From NCBI GenBank assembly GCA_964352715.1, contig CAYGSU010000017.1, positions 1 to 57,743 of the forward strand: 57,743 bases of DNA. The letters run 5' to 3'. Below the pieces are notes generated by a model. It was not told the DNA's origin. It was given only the letters and a program-made list of their open reading frames with translations, and did no database searches. How positions within the stretch are numbered: position 1 is the first letter of the stretch; each line of letters starts with the position of its first letter. This DNA comes from JAVKBW01 sp964352715 (GTDB lineage: Bacteria > Pseudomonadota > Alphaproteobacteria > UBA8366 > Aestuariispiraceae). Positions 16,635 through 25,595 of the stretch are shown here, one piece after another. A program made the translations under genes and the position numbers.

Positions 16635-17294
16635 CTACGCTTCGGCGATTGCCGATAACTGCGCAGAATTGCGCAGTGTCACATGGCCGCGGGTAATCGA
16701 TACCCAGCCCCGGCGTTCAAGTTCCTTCAACTGTCGCCCGATAACCTCGCGCGCGGTGCCCAGCTCGGCGGCAAGTTCCTGATGCGTCGCATTGACGACG
16801 CCGTTGCCGTCGGCCCGGTCCAGCAGGCGATGGGCGAGGCGCTTGTCGAGCCGCCCAAAGGCGACTTCCTCCACGACATGCATCAGGTCGGAAATCCGGT
16901 GCGAATAGTCTGAAAAGATTACCCGGCGGAATGTCGGCGACCGGGCAATCGCCTCCTCGAAGGCGGCTTTCGGAATGGCGACGGCGTCGACATCGGTTTC
17001 GGTCACGCCTTCCGCCGAATAGGATTCGTCGGACAGCAGGCAGGCTGTCGTCATGATGCAGGTCTCGCCACCAGCGACCCGGTAGAGAACGATTTCCCTT
17101 CCATTCTCCGAAACCTGCTGCACCCGCACGATTCCTTCGAGCACCAGAAGAAAGCTTTCCGCCGCCAGCCCGGGGGCGAAGACGGTTGTGCCGGCCGGTA
17201 TCGTTACCGTTGCAGCACGCTCCAGCAGGAATGTCCGGTCGTCCGCAGACAAACCGGAAAGCTGGGGAAATCGATCGATCCAGGATGCCGTCAT
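16635..17294 (-). CDS. Crp/Fnr-family regulator of the sulfide-oxidation genes
   Basis: A 219-residue regulator with a cyclic-nucleotide-like beta barrel (about 18-120), a dimer helix and a C-terminal helix-turn-helix (NATHQELAAELGTAREVIGR). It lacks the N-terminal cysteine cluster of Fnr, so it does not carry an Fnr-type iron-sulfur centre. Its only two cysteines are Cys79 and Cys85 in GGETCIMTTACLL, in the barrel, where they could form a disulfide or polysulfide bridge. It is divergent from the sulfide-oxidation operon, and a perfect palindrome lies in the shared promoter. I infer a sulfane-sulfur or redox sensor. Confidence 0.78.
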   Translation of the reverse strand: MTASWIDRFPQLSGLSADDRTFLLERAATVTIPAGTTVFAPGLAAESFLLVLEGIVRVQQVSENGREIVLYRVAGGETCIMTTACLLSDESYSAEGVTETDVDAVAIPKAAFEEAIARSPTFRRVIFSDYSHRISDLMHVVEEVAFGRLDKRLAHRLLDRADGNGVVNATHQELAAELGTAREVIGRQLKELERRGWVSITRGHVTLRNSAQLSAIAEA

Positions 17295-17332
17295 AAGGGT
17301 TCCAGATGTGCTTTCTGCAAACAGTCGGTGAA

Positions 17333-17347
17333 TGTGACTAAGTCACA
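17333..17347. promoter_or_regulatory. Palindromic operator, probable Crp/Fnr-type site
   Basis: TGTGACTAAGTCACA is a perfect 15-bp palindrome around a central A. It sits 38 bases upstream of the regulator start and 77 bases before the DUF2892 gene. The half-site TGTGA is CRP-like, but the spacer is 5 rather than 6 bases. It is the best candidate for control of both divergent units by the Crp/Fnr protein. Confidence 0.6.
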
Positions 17348-17424
17348 GACGGGGGGCACAACACAAGCCTAGGGTTGAAAGATACCAACCCGAACACCGT
17401 CCTTACGGCAACAGGAGAAAACCA

Positions 17425-17613
17425 ATGGGCAAAAACATCGGCACACTTGACCGGATACTCAGACTGATCGTGGGCGTGGGCCTGATAGCGCTCGTCTTTG
17501 TCGGTCCACAGACCCCGTGGGGTTATATCGGCATCATCCCGATCCTGACCGCGCTGATCGGTTTCTGCCCGGCCTACCGGTTGCTGGGCCTGAAAACATG
17601 CCGGTCTTCGTGA
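17425..17613 (+). CDS. DUF2892 (YgaP-type) membrane protein
   Basis: A 62-residue protein that begins MGKNIGTLDRILRLIVGVGL and ends at the FCPAYRLLGLKTC motif. It has two membrane helices (about 12-28 and 33-52). This is the DUF2892 fold found alone or fused to rhodanese in YgaP, and it is very common beside sulfide-oxidation genes. The Cys at FCPAYR and the near-terminal Cys are conserved in the family. It leads the sulfide operon, 24 bases before the persulfide dioxygenase, with an AGGAG ribosome binding site. Confidence 0.85.
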   Translation: MGKNIGTLDRILRLIVGVGLIALVFVGPQTPWGYIGIIPILTALIGFCPAYRLLGLKTCRSS

Positions 17614-17637
17614 CGAATTAGAACTGGAGGAAACATC

Positions 17638-18498
17638 ATGAATCCAAGCATCAGAACGTTCTTCGACAAAGACACCTTCACGGCGACCCATGTTGTCTGG
17701 GATGCATCGACGAAGCACGCAGCGATTGTCGATTCAGTAAAGGACTACGATCCGAAATCCGGTCGTACATCGACCGCATCCGCCGATGAGGTCATCACCT
17801 TCGTGAAGGCCGAGGGGCTTACGGTCGAATGGATTCTCGAAACCCATGTTCATGCCGATCACCTGACGGCCGCGCCGTATCTGAAAGATAAGCTGGGTGG
17901 CAAGATTGCCATCGGCAACAAGGTCGATACGGTGCAGGGCGTCTTCAAGAAGGTGTTCAATGCCGAAGATGATTTCGCGACAGACGGCCGGCAGTTCGAT
18001 CATCTGTTTGCCGATGGCGAGGTGTTTCATATCGGCGGGCTGGAAACGACGGTCATTCATACACCGGGTCATACGCCGGCGTGCGCGACTTATGTTATCG
18101 GCAACGCCGCGTTTGTCGGCGATACCCTGTTCATGCCGGATTTCGGGACCGCGCGTTGCGATTTTCCCGGCGGCGACGCAAGACAGCTTTACAAGTCGAT
18201 CCGCAAGATCCTGTCGCTGCCGCCGGAAACCAAACTGTACATGTGCCACGACTACGCGCCGGGCGGCCGTGACTACAAATGGGTGACCACGGTGGCCGAG
18301 GAACGTGCGGAAAACATCCATGTGCATGACGGCATCTCGGAAGACGATTTCGTCAAGATGCGCACTGAACGCGACGCACAGCTCGATATGCCGGTGCTGA
18401 TCCTGCCCTCTGTTCAGGTGAACATGCGGGCGGGCGATCTTCCGCCGCCGGAAGACAACGGGAATCGCTATCTGAAAATTCCTCTGGACGCGCTGTAA
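17638..18498 (+). CDS. Persulfide dioxygenase (ETHE1/Blh-type MBL-fold)
   Basis: A 286-residue metallo-beta-lactamase-fold enzyme that oxidises glutathione persulfide to sulfite using a mononuclear iron. Metal-binding segments visible are THVHADHL (about 65-72), HTPGHTPAC (about 141-149), FVGDTLFMPDFGTARCDFPG with the ligand Asp, and MCHDYAPGGRD near residue 203. The arrangement is that of bacterial Blh/SdoA-type dioxygenases. It is followed after 24 bases by the phosphatase-SQR fusion, giving a sulfide to persulfide to sulfite route. Confidence 0.88.
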   Translation: MNPSIRTFFDKDTFTATHVVWDASTKHAAIVDSVKDYDPKSGRTSTASADEVITFVKAEGLTVEWILETHVHADHLTAAPYLKDKLGGKIAIGNKVDTVQGVFKKVFNAEDDFATDGRQFDHLFADGEVFHIGGLETTVIHTPGHTPACATYVIGNAAFVGDTLFMPDFGTARCDFPGGDARQLYKSIRKILSLPPETKLYMCHDYAPGGRDYKWVTTVAEERAENIHVHDGISEDDFVKMRTERDAQLDMPVLILPSVQVNMRAGDLPPPEDNGNRYLKIPLDAL

Positions 18499-18522
18499 CG
18501 CTGGAAAACCGGGAGAAGACAC

Positions 18523-20205
18523 ATGGACATCAAACGCGTCGACAACTTTATCAGTGTATCGCCGCAGATTGCGCCGGCGGATATTCCGGCGATTGCGGCT
18601 GCGGGGTTCAAGTCGATCATCTGCAACCGTCCCGATGGCGAAGGTAACGACCAGCCGCTGTTTCACGAAATACAGGAAGCCGCCGCGAAGGAAGGCCTGC
18701 AGGTCACCTATCAGCCGGTCGAAAGCGGCAAGGTGCAGGACACCGATGCAGAAGCTTTCGGCACGATCTTCGATACGACGCCAAAGCCGGTTCTGGCCTA
18801 TTGCCGCACAGGCACGCGGTCGGTGACGCTTTGGTCGATGAGCCAGGCCGACCGGACGCCGCTGCCACAGATTCTGGAAAAGGCGAAAGCTGCCGGTTAT
18901 GACATGCACGGTGTGGTGCGGCGGATCGCCAATCACGGCCGCACGCCGGGTGATGCCGTTGATCGGAAGTTCAGTGTGGTTATCGTCGGTGCCGGCTCGG
19001 CGGGTATCGCGGTTGCCTCGTCGCTGCTGGCGCGGTCACCCGGTCTTGAAATTGCGATCATCGATCCTGCCGATATCCATTACTATCAGCCGGGCTGGAC
19101 GCTTGTTGGCGGCGGTGTGTTCTCGCCGGACGAAACCGTTCGCACACTTTCTTCTGTCCTGCCGTCCGGCGTGCACTGGATCAAGGCTGCGGTCGCCGCC
19201 TTCGAGCCGGAAAGAAGCGCCGTCGTGCTGGAAGGCTGCCGGATCATCGAATATGACCGGCTTGTTGTCTGTCCCGGCCTGAAGCTGGACTGGCACAAGG
19301 TGGACGGGCTTGTCGATACGCTGGGCAAGAACGGCGTGACATCCAACTATCGGTTCGATCTCGCACCTTATACCTGGCAGCTCGTCTCGGAAATGCGGTC
19401 GGGCAAGGCTCTGTTTACCCAGCCGCCGATGCCCATCAAATGCGCCGGTGCGCCACAGAAAGCGATGTACCTTTCCGGCGATCACTGGCTGCGCAACGGT
19501 GTCCTGAAGGATATCGACATCGAATTCCGCAATGCGGGCGGCGTTCTGTTCGGCGTGAAGGACTATGTTCCGGCGCTGATGGAATATGTCGAACGCTACA
19601 AGGCGGCGCTGAAGTTCAACAGCAATCTGGTCGCCATTGATGGCGAGAAGAAGGTGGCGACCTTCAGTAATACCGATGCTGACGGAAAGGTGACGACGGA
19701 AGAGCAGGCATTCGACATGATCCATGTCTGTCCGCCGCAATGCGCGCCTGACTTCATTCGGGTCGGTCCATTGGCGGATCAGGCAGGGTGGGTCGATGTG
19801 GATCAGAACACCTTGCGTCACAAGACCTACGAGAACATCTGGAGTTTGGGTGATGTGATGAACGCGCCGAACGCCAAGACGGCCGCGGCGGCCCGAAAAC
19901 AGGCGCCGATCGTGGCGCAAAACCTGCTGGAAGATATGGGAATACGCAATTCCATCGCCCATTACGACGGCTATGGGTCCTGCCCGCTGACAGTTGAAAA
20001 GGGCAAGATCGTGCTGGCGGAATTCGGCTATGGCGGCAAGTTACTGCCAAGCTTCCCGTCATGGATTCTCAATGGCAAGCGGCCCAGCCGCCTGGCCTGG
20101 TTGCTGAAGGAAAGGGTCATGCCGCCGCTGTACTGGCAGGGCATGCTGCGCGGCCGTGAGTGGCTCGCCAGACCGCAGCCGGCGCGGCCGGAAGTCGTGA
20201 ACTGA
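18523..20205 (+). CDS. Fused CX5R phosphatase-like domain and sulfide:quinone oxidoreductase
   Basis: A 560-residue two-domain protein. Residues about 1-110 form a DUF442/Blh-type domain with the cysteine phosphatase-like loop CRTGTRS. Residues about 145-560 are a flavoprotein of the type II SQR group: Rossmann motif IVGAGSAGIAVASSLL, HYYQPGWTLVGGG, and active-site cysteines in IKCAGAPQK and HVCPPQCAP, with ENIWSLGDV near the FAD site. The flavoprotein oxidises sulfide to persulfide and passes electrons to quinone. The N-terminal domain may act as a sulfur carrier rather than a phosphatase (inference). It lies between persulfide dioxygenase and SulP genes. Confidence 0.88.
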   Translation: MDIKRVDNFISVSPQIAPADIPAIAAAGFKSIICNRPDGEGNDQPLFHEIQEAAAKEGLQVTYQPVESGKVQDTDAEAFGTIFDTTPKPVLAYCRTGTRSVTLWSMSQADRTPLPQILEKAKAAGYDMHGVVRRIANHGRTPGDAVDRKFSVVIVGAGSAGIAVASSLLARSPGLEIAIIDPADIHYYQPGWTLVGGGVFSPDETVRTLSSVLPSGVHWIKAAVAAFEPERSAVVLEGCRIIEYDRLVVCPGLKLDWHKVDGLVDTLGKNGVTSNYRFDLAPYTWQLVSEMRSGKALFTQPPMPIKCAGAPQKAMYLSGDHWLRNGVLKDIDIEFRNAGGVLFGVKDYVPALMEYVERYKAALKFNSNLVAIDGEKKVATFSNTDADGKVTTEEQAFDMIHVCPPQCAPDFIRVGPLADQAGWVDVDQNTLRHKTYENIWSLGDVMNAPNAKTAAAARKQAPIVAQNLLEDMGIRNSIAHYDGYGSCPLTVEKGKIVLAEFGYGGKLLPSFPSWILNGKRPSRLAWLLKERVMPPLYWQGMLRGREWLARPQPARPEVVN

Positions 20206-20221
20206 CGCTAACCGGATCCGA

Positions 20222-22009
20222 ATGATGCTGAATCGCCTGTTGCCCTGCACCGGCTGGCTTCGCCGCTACAATGTCGATGCCCTGCAAGGCGACGCCATGG
20301 CTGCGGTGATCGTGACGATCATGCTGATTCCGCAAAGCCTTGCATACGCCCTGCTGGCGGGGTTGCCGCCTGTTGTCGGCCTGTACGCCAGCATGCTGCC
20401 GCTGATCGGGTATGCCCTGTTCGGATCATCGACCACGCTGGCGGTTGGCCCGGTGGCGGTGGTGTCACTGATGACAGCCGCCGCCATTGGCAATATTGCC
20501 GCAACGGGAACGCCTGAGTATCTCGGTGCAGCGCTCGCGCTGGCGCTGTTATCCGGTGTGTTCCTTGTCGTTCTGGGGCTGTTGCGGCTGGGGTTTCTGG
20601 CCAGTCTGCTCAGCCACCCCGTCATTTCGGGTTTTATCTCGGCCTCGGGACTTCTGATTGCGGCCAGCCAGCTTAAACATATTCTTGGCATCAATGCCGG
20701 CGGTCACACGCTGGTTGACCTTGCGCAATCGCTTGCGACGGGGATCGGACAGGCAAACCTGCCGACAATGGCGATCGGCATTCTGGCGACGGTGTTTCTG
20801 TTCTGGGTGCGATCATCATTGAAGCCACTGCTCGTGCGGTTGGGCGCAGGCCCGCGCCTGGCCGATACGGTCGCTAAAACCGGACCGGTTGTGGCGGTAC
20901 TGGCGACCATCCTGATTGTCGATCTGTTTTCCCTCGATGGGGCGGGCGTAAAGGTTGTCGGTGCGGTGCCGGCCGGCATTCCGCCGGTCTCGTTGCCACC
21001 GATGGACCTTGACCTCTGGCGCAGCCTCATTCCCTCGGCAATCCTGATCTCGGTTGTCGGGTTCGTGGAATCCGTGTCTGTGGCGCAGACCCTGGCGGCG
21101 AAACGGCGGGAACGCATCAACCCGAACCGCGAACTTCTTGGCCTCGGCGCCGCGAACATAGCCGCGTCACTGGGCGGCGGCTATCCGGTTACCGGCGGGT
21201 TTTCACGGTCTGTCGTGAATTTTGATGCCGGTGCGCGAACGCCATTGGCTGGCGTCATGACGGCAGGCGGGATTGCGCTGACAGCGATGTTTCTCACGCC
21301 GGTGTTTCACCAACTGCCGAAGGCAACGCTGGCCGCGACAATTGTCGTCGCCGTTCTGTCGCTGGTCGATCTCGGCGCGTTGAAACGCGCCTGGGTTTAT
21401 TCGAAAGCGGATTTCGCGGCGATGGCCACGACGATTGTTTTGACGCTGGCGATGGGCGTGGAAGCCGGTATCGTCGCCGGGGTCGGCCTGTCGATCGTTC
21501 TGTTTCTGGCCCGGTCGGCAAGGCCGCATATGGCAGTTGTCGGGCAGGTACCGGGTACCCAGCATTTCCGAAACATCAAACGCCATACCGTGATCACCAG
21601 CCCGGTTGTACTGAGCATTCGGGTTGATGAAAGCCTGTACTTTGCGAATTCGCGCTGGCTTGAAGACAAGTTGTACGACATGGCCGTTGCCGATAATGCG
21701 ATCCGCCATGTCGTTCTGATCTGCTCGGCGATCAACGAAATCGACGCCAGCGCGCTGGAAAGCCTGGAAGCGCTGGTCGAACGGCTTAACGATGCCGGAA
21801 TCGCGTTTCATCTGTCCGAAGTCAAGGGACCGGTCATGGACCGTCTGCACCGGTCTGAATTTCTGGATCATCTGACCGGTCAGGTTTTTCTCAGCCAGCG
21901 GGACGCCCTCGTCGCACTGGACCCCGCCACGACCGAGGCCGCCGAACATGGCGAACGGCCGAACAAGTCACCTGCCGCCCTGGCGGGAAGGATCGCGCCG
22001 CAAGGCTGA
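20222..22009 (+). CDS. SulP-family anion transporter with STAS domain
   Basis: A 595-residue membrane protein with about 12-14 helices, beginning with the SulP signature region SLAYALLAGLPPVVGLYASM and containing FVESVSVAQTLAAKRRERIN and YPVTGGFSRSVVN. The C-terminal part from about 440 is a STAS domain (LSIRVDESLYFANSRWLEDK, then INEIDASALESLEALVERL). It is the last gene of the sulfur operon, 16 bases after the SQR fusion. A natural role is moving sulfite or sulfate made by persulfide oxidation, or importing sulfate. The substrate cannot be fixed from sequence. Confidence 0.85.
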   Translation: MMLNRLLPCTGWLRRYNVDALQGDAMAAVIVTIMLIPQSLAYALLAGLPPVVGLYASMLPLIGYALFGSSTTLAVGPVAVVSLMTAAAIGNIAATGTPEYLGAALALALLSGVFLVVLGLLRLGFLASLLSHPVISGFISASGLLIAASQLKHILGINAGGHTLVDLAQSLATGIGQANLPTMAIGILATVFLFWVRSSLKPLLVRLGAGPRLADTVAKTGPVVAVLATILIVDLFSLDGAGVKVVGAVPAGIPPVSLPPMDLDLWRSLIPSAILISVVGFVESVSVAQTLAAKRRERINPNRELLGLGAANIAASLGGGYPVTGGFSRSVVNFDAGARTPLAGVMTAGGIALTAMFLTPVFHQLPKATLAATIVVAVLSLVDLGALKRAWVYSKADFAAMATTIVLTLAMGVEAGIVAGVGLSIVLFLARSARPHMAVVGQVPGTQHFRNIKRHTVITSPVVLSIRVDESLYFANSRWLEDKLYDMAVADNAIRHVVLICSAINEIDASALESLEALVERLNDAGIAFHLSEVKGPVMDRLHRSEFLDHLTGQVFLSQRDALVALDPATTEAAEHGERPNKSPAALAGRIAPQG

Positions 22010-22112
22010 CAGGACTGTCGAAGACGGTCGTCGTATCACCGCTTTCCATTCGCCTGAATTGAAACGCCTGGTCTGACCTTGATTAAATATTTCAGTGCCT
22101 GATTTGTGCTGC

Positions 22113-22140
22113 TTGACAGGGGGGAGTCGAAATGTAAATT
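22113..22140 (+). promoter_or_regulatory. Sigma-70-type promoter of the haem-uptake locus
   Basis: TTGACA (22113-22118) and TAAATT (22135-22140) are separated by 16 bases. The predicted start of transcription, near 22147, lies at the edge of a Fur-type box. The promoter drives the TonB-dependent receptor gene at 22260. Confidence 0.5.
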
Positions 22141-22149
22141 TCCGAATAT

Positions 22150-22168
22150 GCGAATGATTATCATTTGC
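22150..22168. promoter_or_regulatory. Fur-type iron box
   Basis: GCGAATGATTATCATTTGC is a 19-bp near-palindrome and matches the Fur consensus at its core (AATGATTATCATT). It overlaps the predicted transcription start, so iron-bound Fur (or a related regulator such as Irr/RirA) should repress haem uptake under iron sufficiency. Confidence 0.75.
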
Positions 22169-22259
22169 GTATAGATTAGCCAGCTGCCTGTAGCAGGTCC
22201 GCCAGCCAAGTATCGCATCCCGGTTTCGGGTGCTCGATGAATTTTGGTTGGAGAAGTAA

Positions 22260-24278
22260 ATGACTAATACCCTGGATATCGGACACAAACGGCAGCGCGG
22301 CGTATCTTTCAGGCTTGCGGTGCTAACAATGATTCTCGCTCCGGTGACGGCTTATGCGCAGGATACGGGCGCCGGATCTGTTACGACGCTGGACGCCGTG
22401 ACGGCCACGGCGACAAAGACCGACAAGTCGGCAATTGAAACCCCGGCGGCCATTACGGTCATCGACCGGGAAACCATCGAACGCTTTCAACCGAAAAGCC
22501 TGGATGACGCGGTTAAGACCGTGCCCGGTCTGGAAATGAGCGGTGGACCCCGCGATACGGCGGAGCAGCCTAACATTCGCGGTTTCAGCGGTGAACGCGT
22601 GGTGATCAAGACCGACGGCGTGCGGAAGAATTTCGAGTCAGGTCATAGGGGCCGAACCTTCCTTGAGCCGAGCCTTCTGAAGCAGGTCGACGTTCTGCGG
22701 GGTCCGAGTTCCGTTCTGTACGGTACCGGGGCGATCGGCGGCGTTATCAACATGGAAACGGTTGATGCCGATGATATGCTCGAGCCCGGTGAAACCGTCG
22801 GCGCGCAGGTTCGAACAAGCTTTCACACCAACAATTCCCAGAAAGTGGGAAGCACGATTGTCTACGGTACGCCGACGGACAATGTCGATCTTCTCGCAAG
22901 TCTGACCAGAACCTCAGCCGGCAATTATGAAGACGGAACCGGCGCCGATATCCCGGGGTCAGGAGACAGCATTCTTGCAGGTCTCTTCAAGGCAGGTCTT
23001 GGGACCGATGACCATAATCTGAAATTCAACGTTCAGACCTACAAGAACGACCATACGATACCGGCGGCTGCGAACACGAACTCAACCAATTTTGCGTTTC
23101 GCGTCACCAACGAAAAATCCGCCTCGGTTGCGTATAATTTCGCCGGACTGGACGATCTCGTCGATCTTAATGCAACGGCCTACTATTCGCGGACGGATAT
23201 TCGCGAGCTGGTCCTGACGGGCGGAAACCACCAGACGACCGAACTGGATACGACCGGTTTCGATCTGTCGAATACAGCCCGGATGGGGCTGGCGTCCTGG
23301 GCGGATCTGGCGCTGACCGGCGGCATTGAAGTCTTCAAGGATGAGGAGGTCGGAACGCTTAACGGCGCCCCCAGAGCACAGTTCCCGACAGCCGATCGCC
23401 TGAACGAGAGTGTCTTTCTGCAGTCGGAATTCACATTGTTCGATGACCTCACCGTAACGCCAAGCGCCCGATACGACAGTGTCGAGCTGACAGCCGCGGG
23501 CCAACCGGACAAGAACGAGGAAAAGCTGTCGAAGCAGCTAGCCCTGTCCTATCAGGTAACGCCCTGGTTGTCCGCGTTCGGTTCCTATGCGGAAGCATTC
23601 CGTGCGCCATCACTGACCGAGCTGTTTGTCGGTGGCACTCATTTTGCCTTCAACCAGTTCGTCGCCAATCCGAATCTTCGGCCGGAATTCGCCGAGAACA
23701 AGGAAATCGGCCTGGCGCTGAAAACCGATGGCGTATTTTCAGCCCATGATGCCCTGCGGGCAAAGGCTTCCGTCTTCCGAAACGATGTCGATGATCTCAT
23801 AGAATTGCAGGTGGTCGGTGGCGCCTTTGGCACCAGCACCAATCAAAACGTTACCAATGCGCGCATTGAAGGCTTTGAGATGGAAACCGGTTACGACTCG
23901 GCGACCGTCTTCGCCACACTGGGCTATGCGCACATTCGCGGTGACGATATCAGCACCAATACGCCGCTCGCCAGCATACCAGAAGACAAGGTCTCGCTGA
24001 CCGCAGGGTATCGCTGGACCGATGCTGGTGTCGAAGCCGGATGGCGCAGTGTCTATTACGCCGGACAGGACCGCGTGCCGACCGGCACACAGGCGGTTCC
24101 CGGCAGCAAGACCATCCATGACATTTTCGTCTCGTGGGTTCCTGACGAGGAGGACATCGAAGGTCTGCGTCTGGATTTCGGTATCGATAACGTTTTCGAC
24201 AAGGATTACCAGCGCTTCCTGTCGTCGCTGCGGGAAAGCGGCAGAAACGTGAAGTTCAGCGCAAGCTACAAGTTCTGA
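22260..24278 (+). CDS. TonB-dependent haem/haemoprotein receptor
   Basis: A 672-residue outer-membrane receptor. A signal peptide (about 1-34) ends at TAYAQ; the plug (about 55-170) contains ETPAAITVIDRETIERFQ and LRGPSSVLYGTGAIGGVINM. The barrel ends in a C-terminal Phe (SASYKF). The haem-receptor FRAP box (FRAPSLTEL, near 446) and NPNL box (NPNLRPE, near 470) are present with a His between them (GGTHFAF), the hallmark of HmuR/ShmR-type receptors. It is followed by hemP and tonB. Confidence 0.9.
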   Translation: MTNTLDIGHKRQRGVSFRLAVLTMILAPVTAYAQDTGAGSVTTLDAVTATATKTDKSAIETPAAITVIDRETIERFQPKSLDDAVKTVPGLEMSGGPRDTAEQPNIRGFSGERVVIKTDGVRKNFESGHRGRTFLEPSLLKQVDVLRGPSSVLYGTGAIGGVINMETVDADDMLEPGETVGAQVRTSFHTNNSQKVGSTIVYGTPTDNVDLLASLTRTSAGNYEDGTGADIPGSGDSILAGLFKAGLGTDDHNLKFNVQTYKNDHTIPAAANTNSTNFAFRVTNEKSASVAYNFAGLDDLVDLNATAYYSRTDIRELVLTGGNHQTTELDTTGFDLSNTARMGLASWADLALTGGIEVFKDEEVGTLNGAPRAQFPTADRLNESVFLQSEFTLFDDLTVTPSARYDSVELTAAGQPDKNEEKLSKQLALSYQVTPWLSAFGSYAEAFRAPSLTELFVGGTHFAFNQFVANPNLRPEFAENKEIGLALKTDGVFSAHDALRAKASVFRNDVDDLIELQVVGGAFGTSTNQNVTNARIEGFEMETGYDSATVFATLGYAHIRGDDISTNTPLASIPEDKVSLTAGYRWTDAGVEAGWRSVYYAGQDRVPTGTQAVPGSKTIHDIFVSWVPDEEDIEGLRLDFGIDNVFDKDYQRFLSSLRESGRNVKFSASYKF

Positions 24279-24289
24279 AGGTGTATTTG

Positions 24290-24481
24290 ATGGCCGGGAA
24301 CTGGCAGACCGAAAAGCAAAATGAAGGGAAAACGGCGTCCGGAAAAACCGGCCGGACAACCGTTCCCGTCGTCCAAAGCAGGGCCTTGCTGCAGGGCTTT
24401 TCCGAGGTCGGTATCGAGCACGAAGGCGTGCTTTACCGGCTGCGCCATACCCGCCAGGGCAAACTGATCCTGACAAAGTAG
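24290..24481 (+). CDS. hemP: Hemin uptake protein HemP
   Basis: A 63-residue small cytoplasmic protein with the HemP signature at its C-terminus: VQSRALLQGFSEVGIEHEG followed by LYRLRHTRQGKLILTK. HemP is found with haem receptors across proteobacteria and in some species acts as an activator of the receptor gene. The ATG at 24290 has AAGG 8 bases upstream; a GTG at 24281 is possible. It lies 11 bases after the receptor gene and 27 before tonB. Confidence 0.85.
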   Translation: MAGNWQTEKQNEGKTASGKTGRTTVPVVQSRALLQGFSEVGIEHEGVLYRLRHTRQGKLILTK

Positions 24482-24508
24482 GGCAGGGTTAAAGGGCGGA
24501 TTTCAACG

Positions 24509-25570
24509 ATGATCGAATCTTATTCGCTGACAGACAAAATGGCCGGGAAAAGTCTCGGCTGTTTTGTCGCCGGCTACAACCCGACCCGAGGGGCTCGCTT
24601 TGCCGTGTCTTCGGTGCCCCTTGTTCTGCTGATGTGTTCCGGCTTCCTGTCGATCAACACGCCGGCATCTGGTGGCAGGCAACCGGCACCGGAAGCCCTG
24701 GTGATGGCCTTTTCCCGGATCGACGCATCTGAAAGTATCGGTCCCGAACCGGCCGAACAGCTTGACGCAGAAGCCGATCCTGTGCTGACCGAAGCGGAAC
24801 AGCAGGAAGCGCGGCCAGCGGAACCGGAGGGCGTTGCGGTAGAGCCAGAGGCCGTCGCGCTGGCGGAAGTTGCGGAACAACCGGTCGAGGTTACCGAGAC
24901 GATTGAACCAGGCGAAACAATGGACCCTGTCGAAACAGTCGAGACTGTCGAGTTTGCGGAGCCGGTCGAAACCGCACCGTTGCTCGAACCCGAATACACG
25001 GAAGTCGATAGGGAGCCCGGTGCCGCAGCCGAAGCGGTAGCCGAACAATTGGCCACTCCGAGACCGCCGCGCAAACCGGTGAAGGAGCCGGAGGCGGAAA
25101 AGGCGTCGTCTGCAGAAGCACTGCCGACTGAAGCGTCTGTGCCGGAACGGGTCAAGGCAGACACCATAGCCACCGAAGCACTTGCCCAGCAGGAAACTGC
25201 GGTCGCCAAATCCCAGATCGCAGCCCTGCCTGAACCGTCAGATGACGATGCGGCAAACCGGCTGGTGTCGGAAACCGGGCCGTCGGAACCGATCGTTATC
25301 ACTAATCCCGAGTTTCTGGAGCCGCCGGACCCACCGGTTTATCCGCCGACGTCGTTGAAACGCCATGAACAGGGAACGGTCGTCGTTCGGGCGCTGGTTT
25401 CCGGTGCGGGCGCCGCGCGTGAGGTGAAGATCTGGCAGTCGTCAGGCTTCCGGCGGCTTGACCGCGCTGCGGAAGTAGCGGTTCGGGACTGGCAGTTTGC
25501 GCCGGCTGTGCGGCTTGGCCTTCCGACGGCTGCATGGGTCGAAGTGCCCGTCCATTTCCAACTCAATTAA
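24509..25570 (+). CDS. tonB: TonB-family energy transducer with an acidic spacer
   Basis: A 353-residue inner-membrane protein. A single N-terminal helix (about 31-50, VSSVPLVLLMCSGFLS) is followed by a long periplasmic spacer (about 60-265) rich in Glu, Ala, Val and Pro. The C-terminal TonB domain (about 268-353) has NPEFLEPPDPPVYPPTSLKR, the Glu-Gly-like turn EQGTVVVRALVSGAG and DRAAEVAVRDWQFAPA. Classical TonB spacers are Pro/Lys-rich, so this acidic one is unusual. It works with ExbB/ExbD encoded downstream to energise the haem receptor. Confidence 0.85.
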   Translation: MIESYSLTDKMAGKSLGCFVAGYNPTRGARFAVSSVPLVLLMCSGFLSINTPASGGRQPAPEALVMAFSRIDASESIGPEPAEQLDAEADPVLTEAEQQEARPAEPEGVAVEPEAVALAEVAEQPVEVTETIEPGETMDPVETVETVEFAEPVETAPLLEPEYTEVDREPGAAAEAVAEQLATPRPPRKPVKEPEAEKASSAEALPTEASVPERVKADTIATEALAQQETAVAKSQIAALPEPSDDDAANRLVSETGPSEPIVITNPEFLEPPDPPVYPPTSLKRHEQGTVVVRALVSGAGAAREVKIWQSSGFRRLDRAAEVAVRDWQFAPAVRLGLPTAAWVEVPVHFQLN

Positions 25571-25595
25571 ATCATAGCGCAGGAGTGAACCGACC

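Noticed and set aside
17734..18936. 400-codon antisense frame across the persulfide dioxygenase and SQR fusion genes
   Set aside because: It spans two real genes and their intergenic space, which a true gene would not do, and has no recognisable domain.
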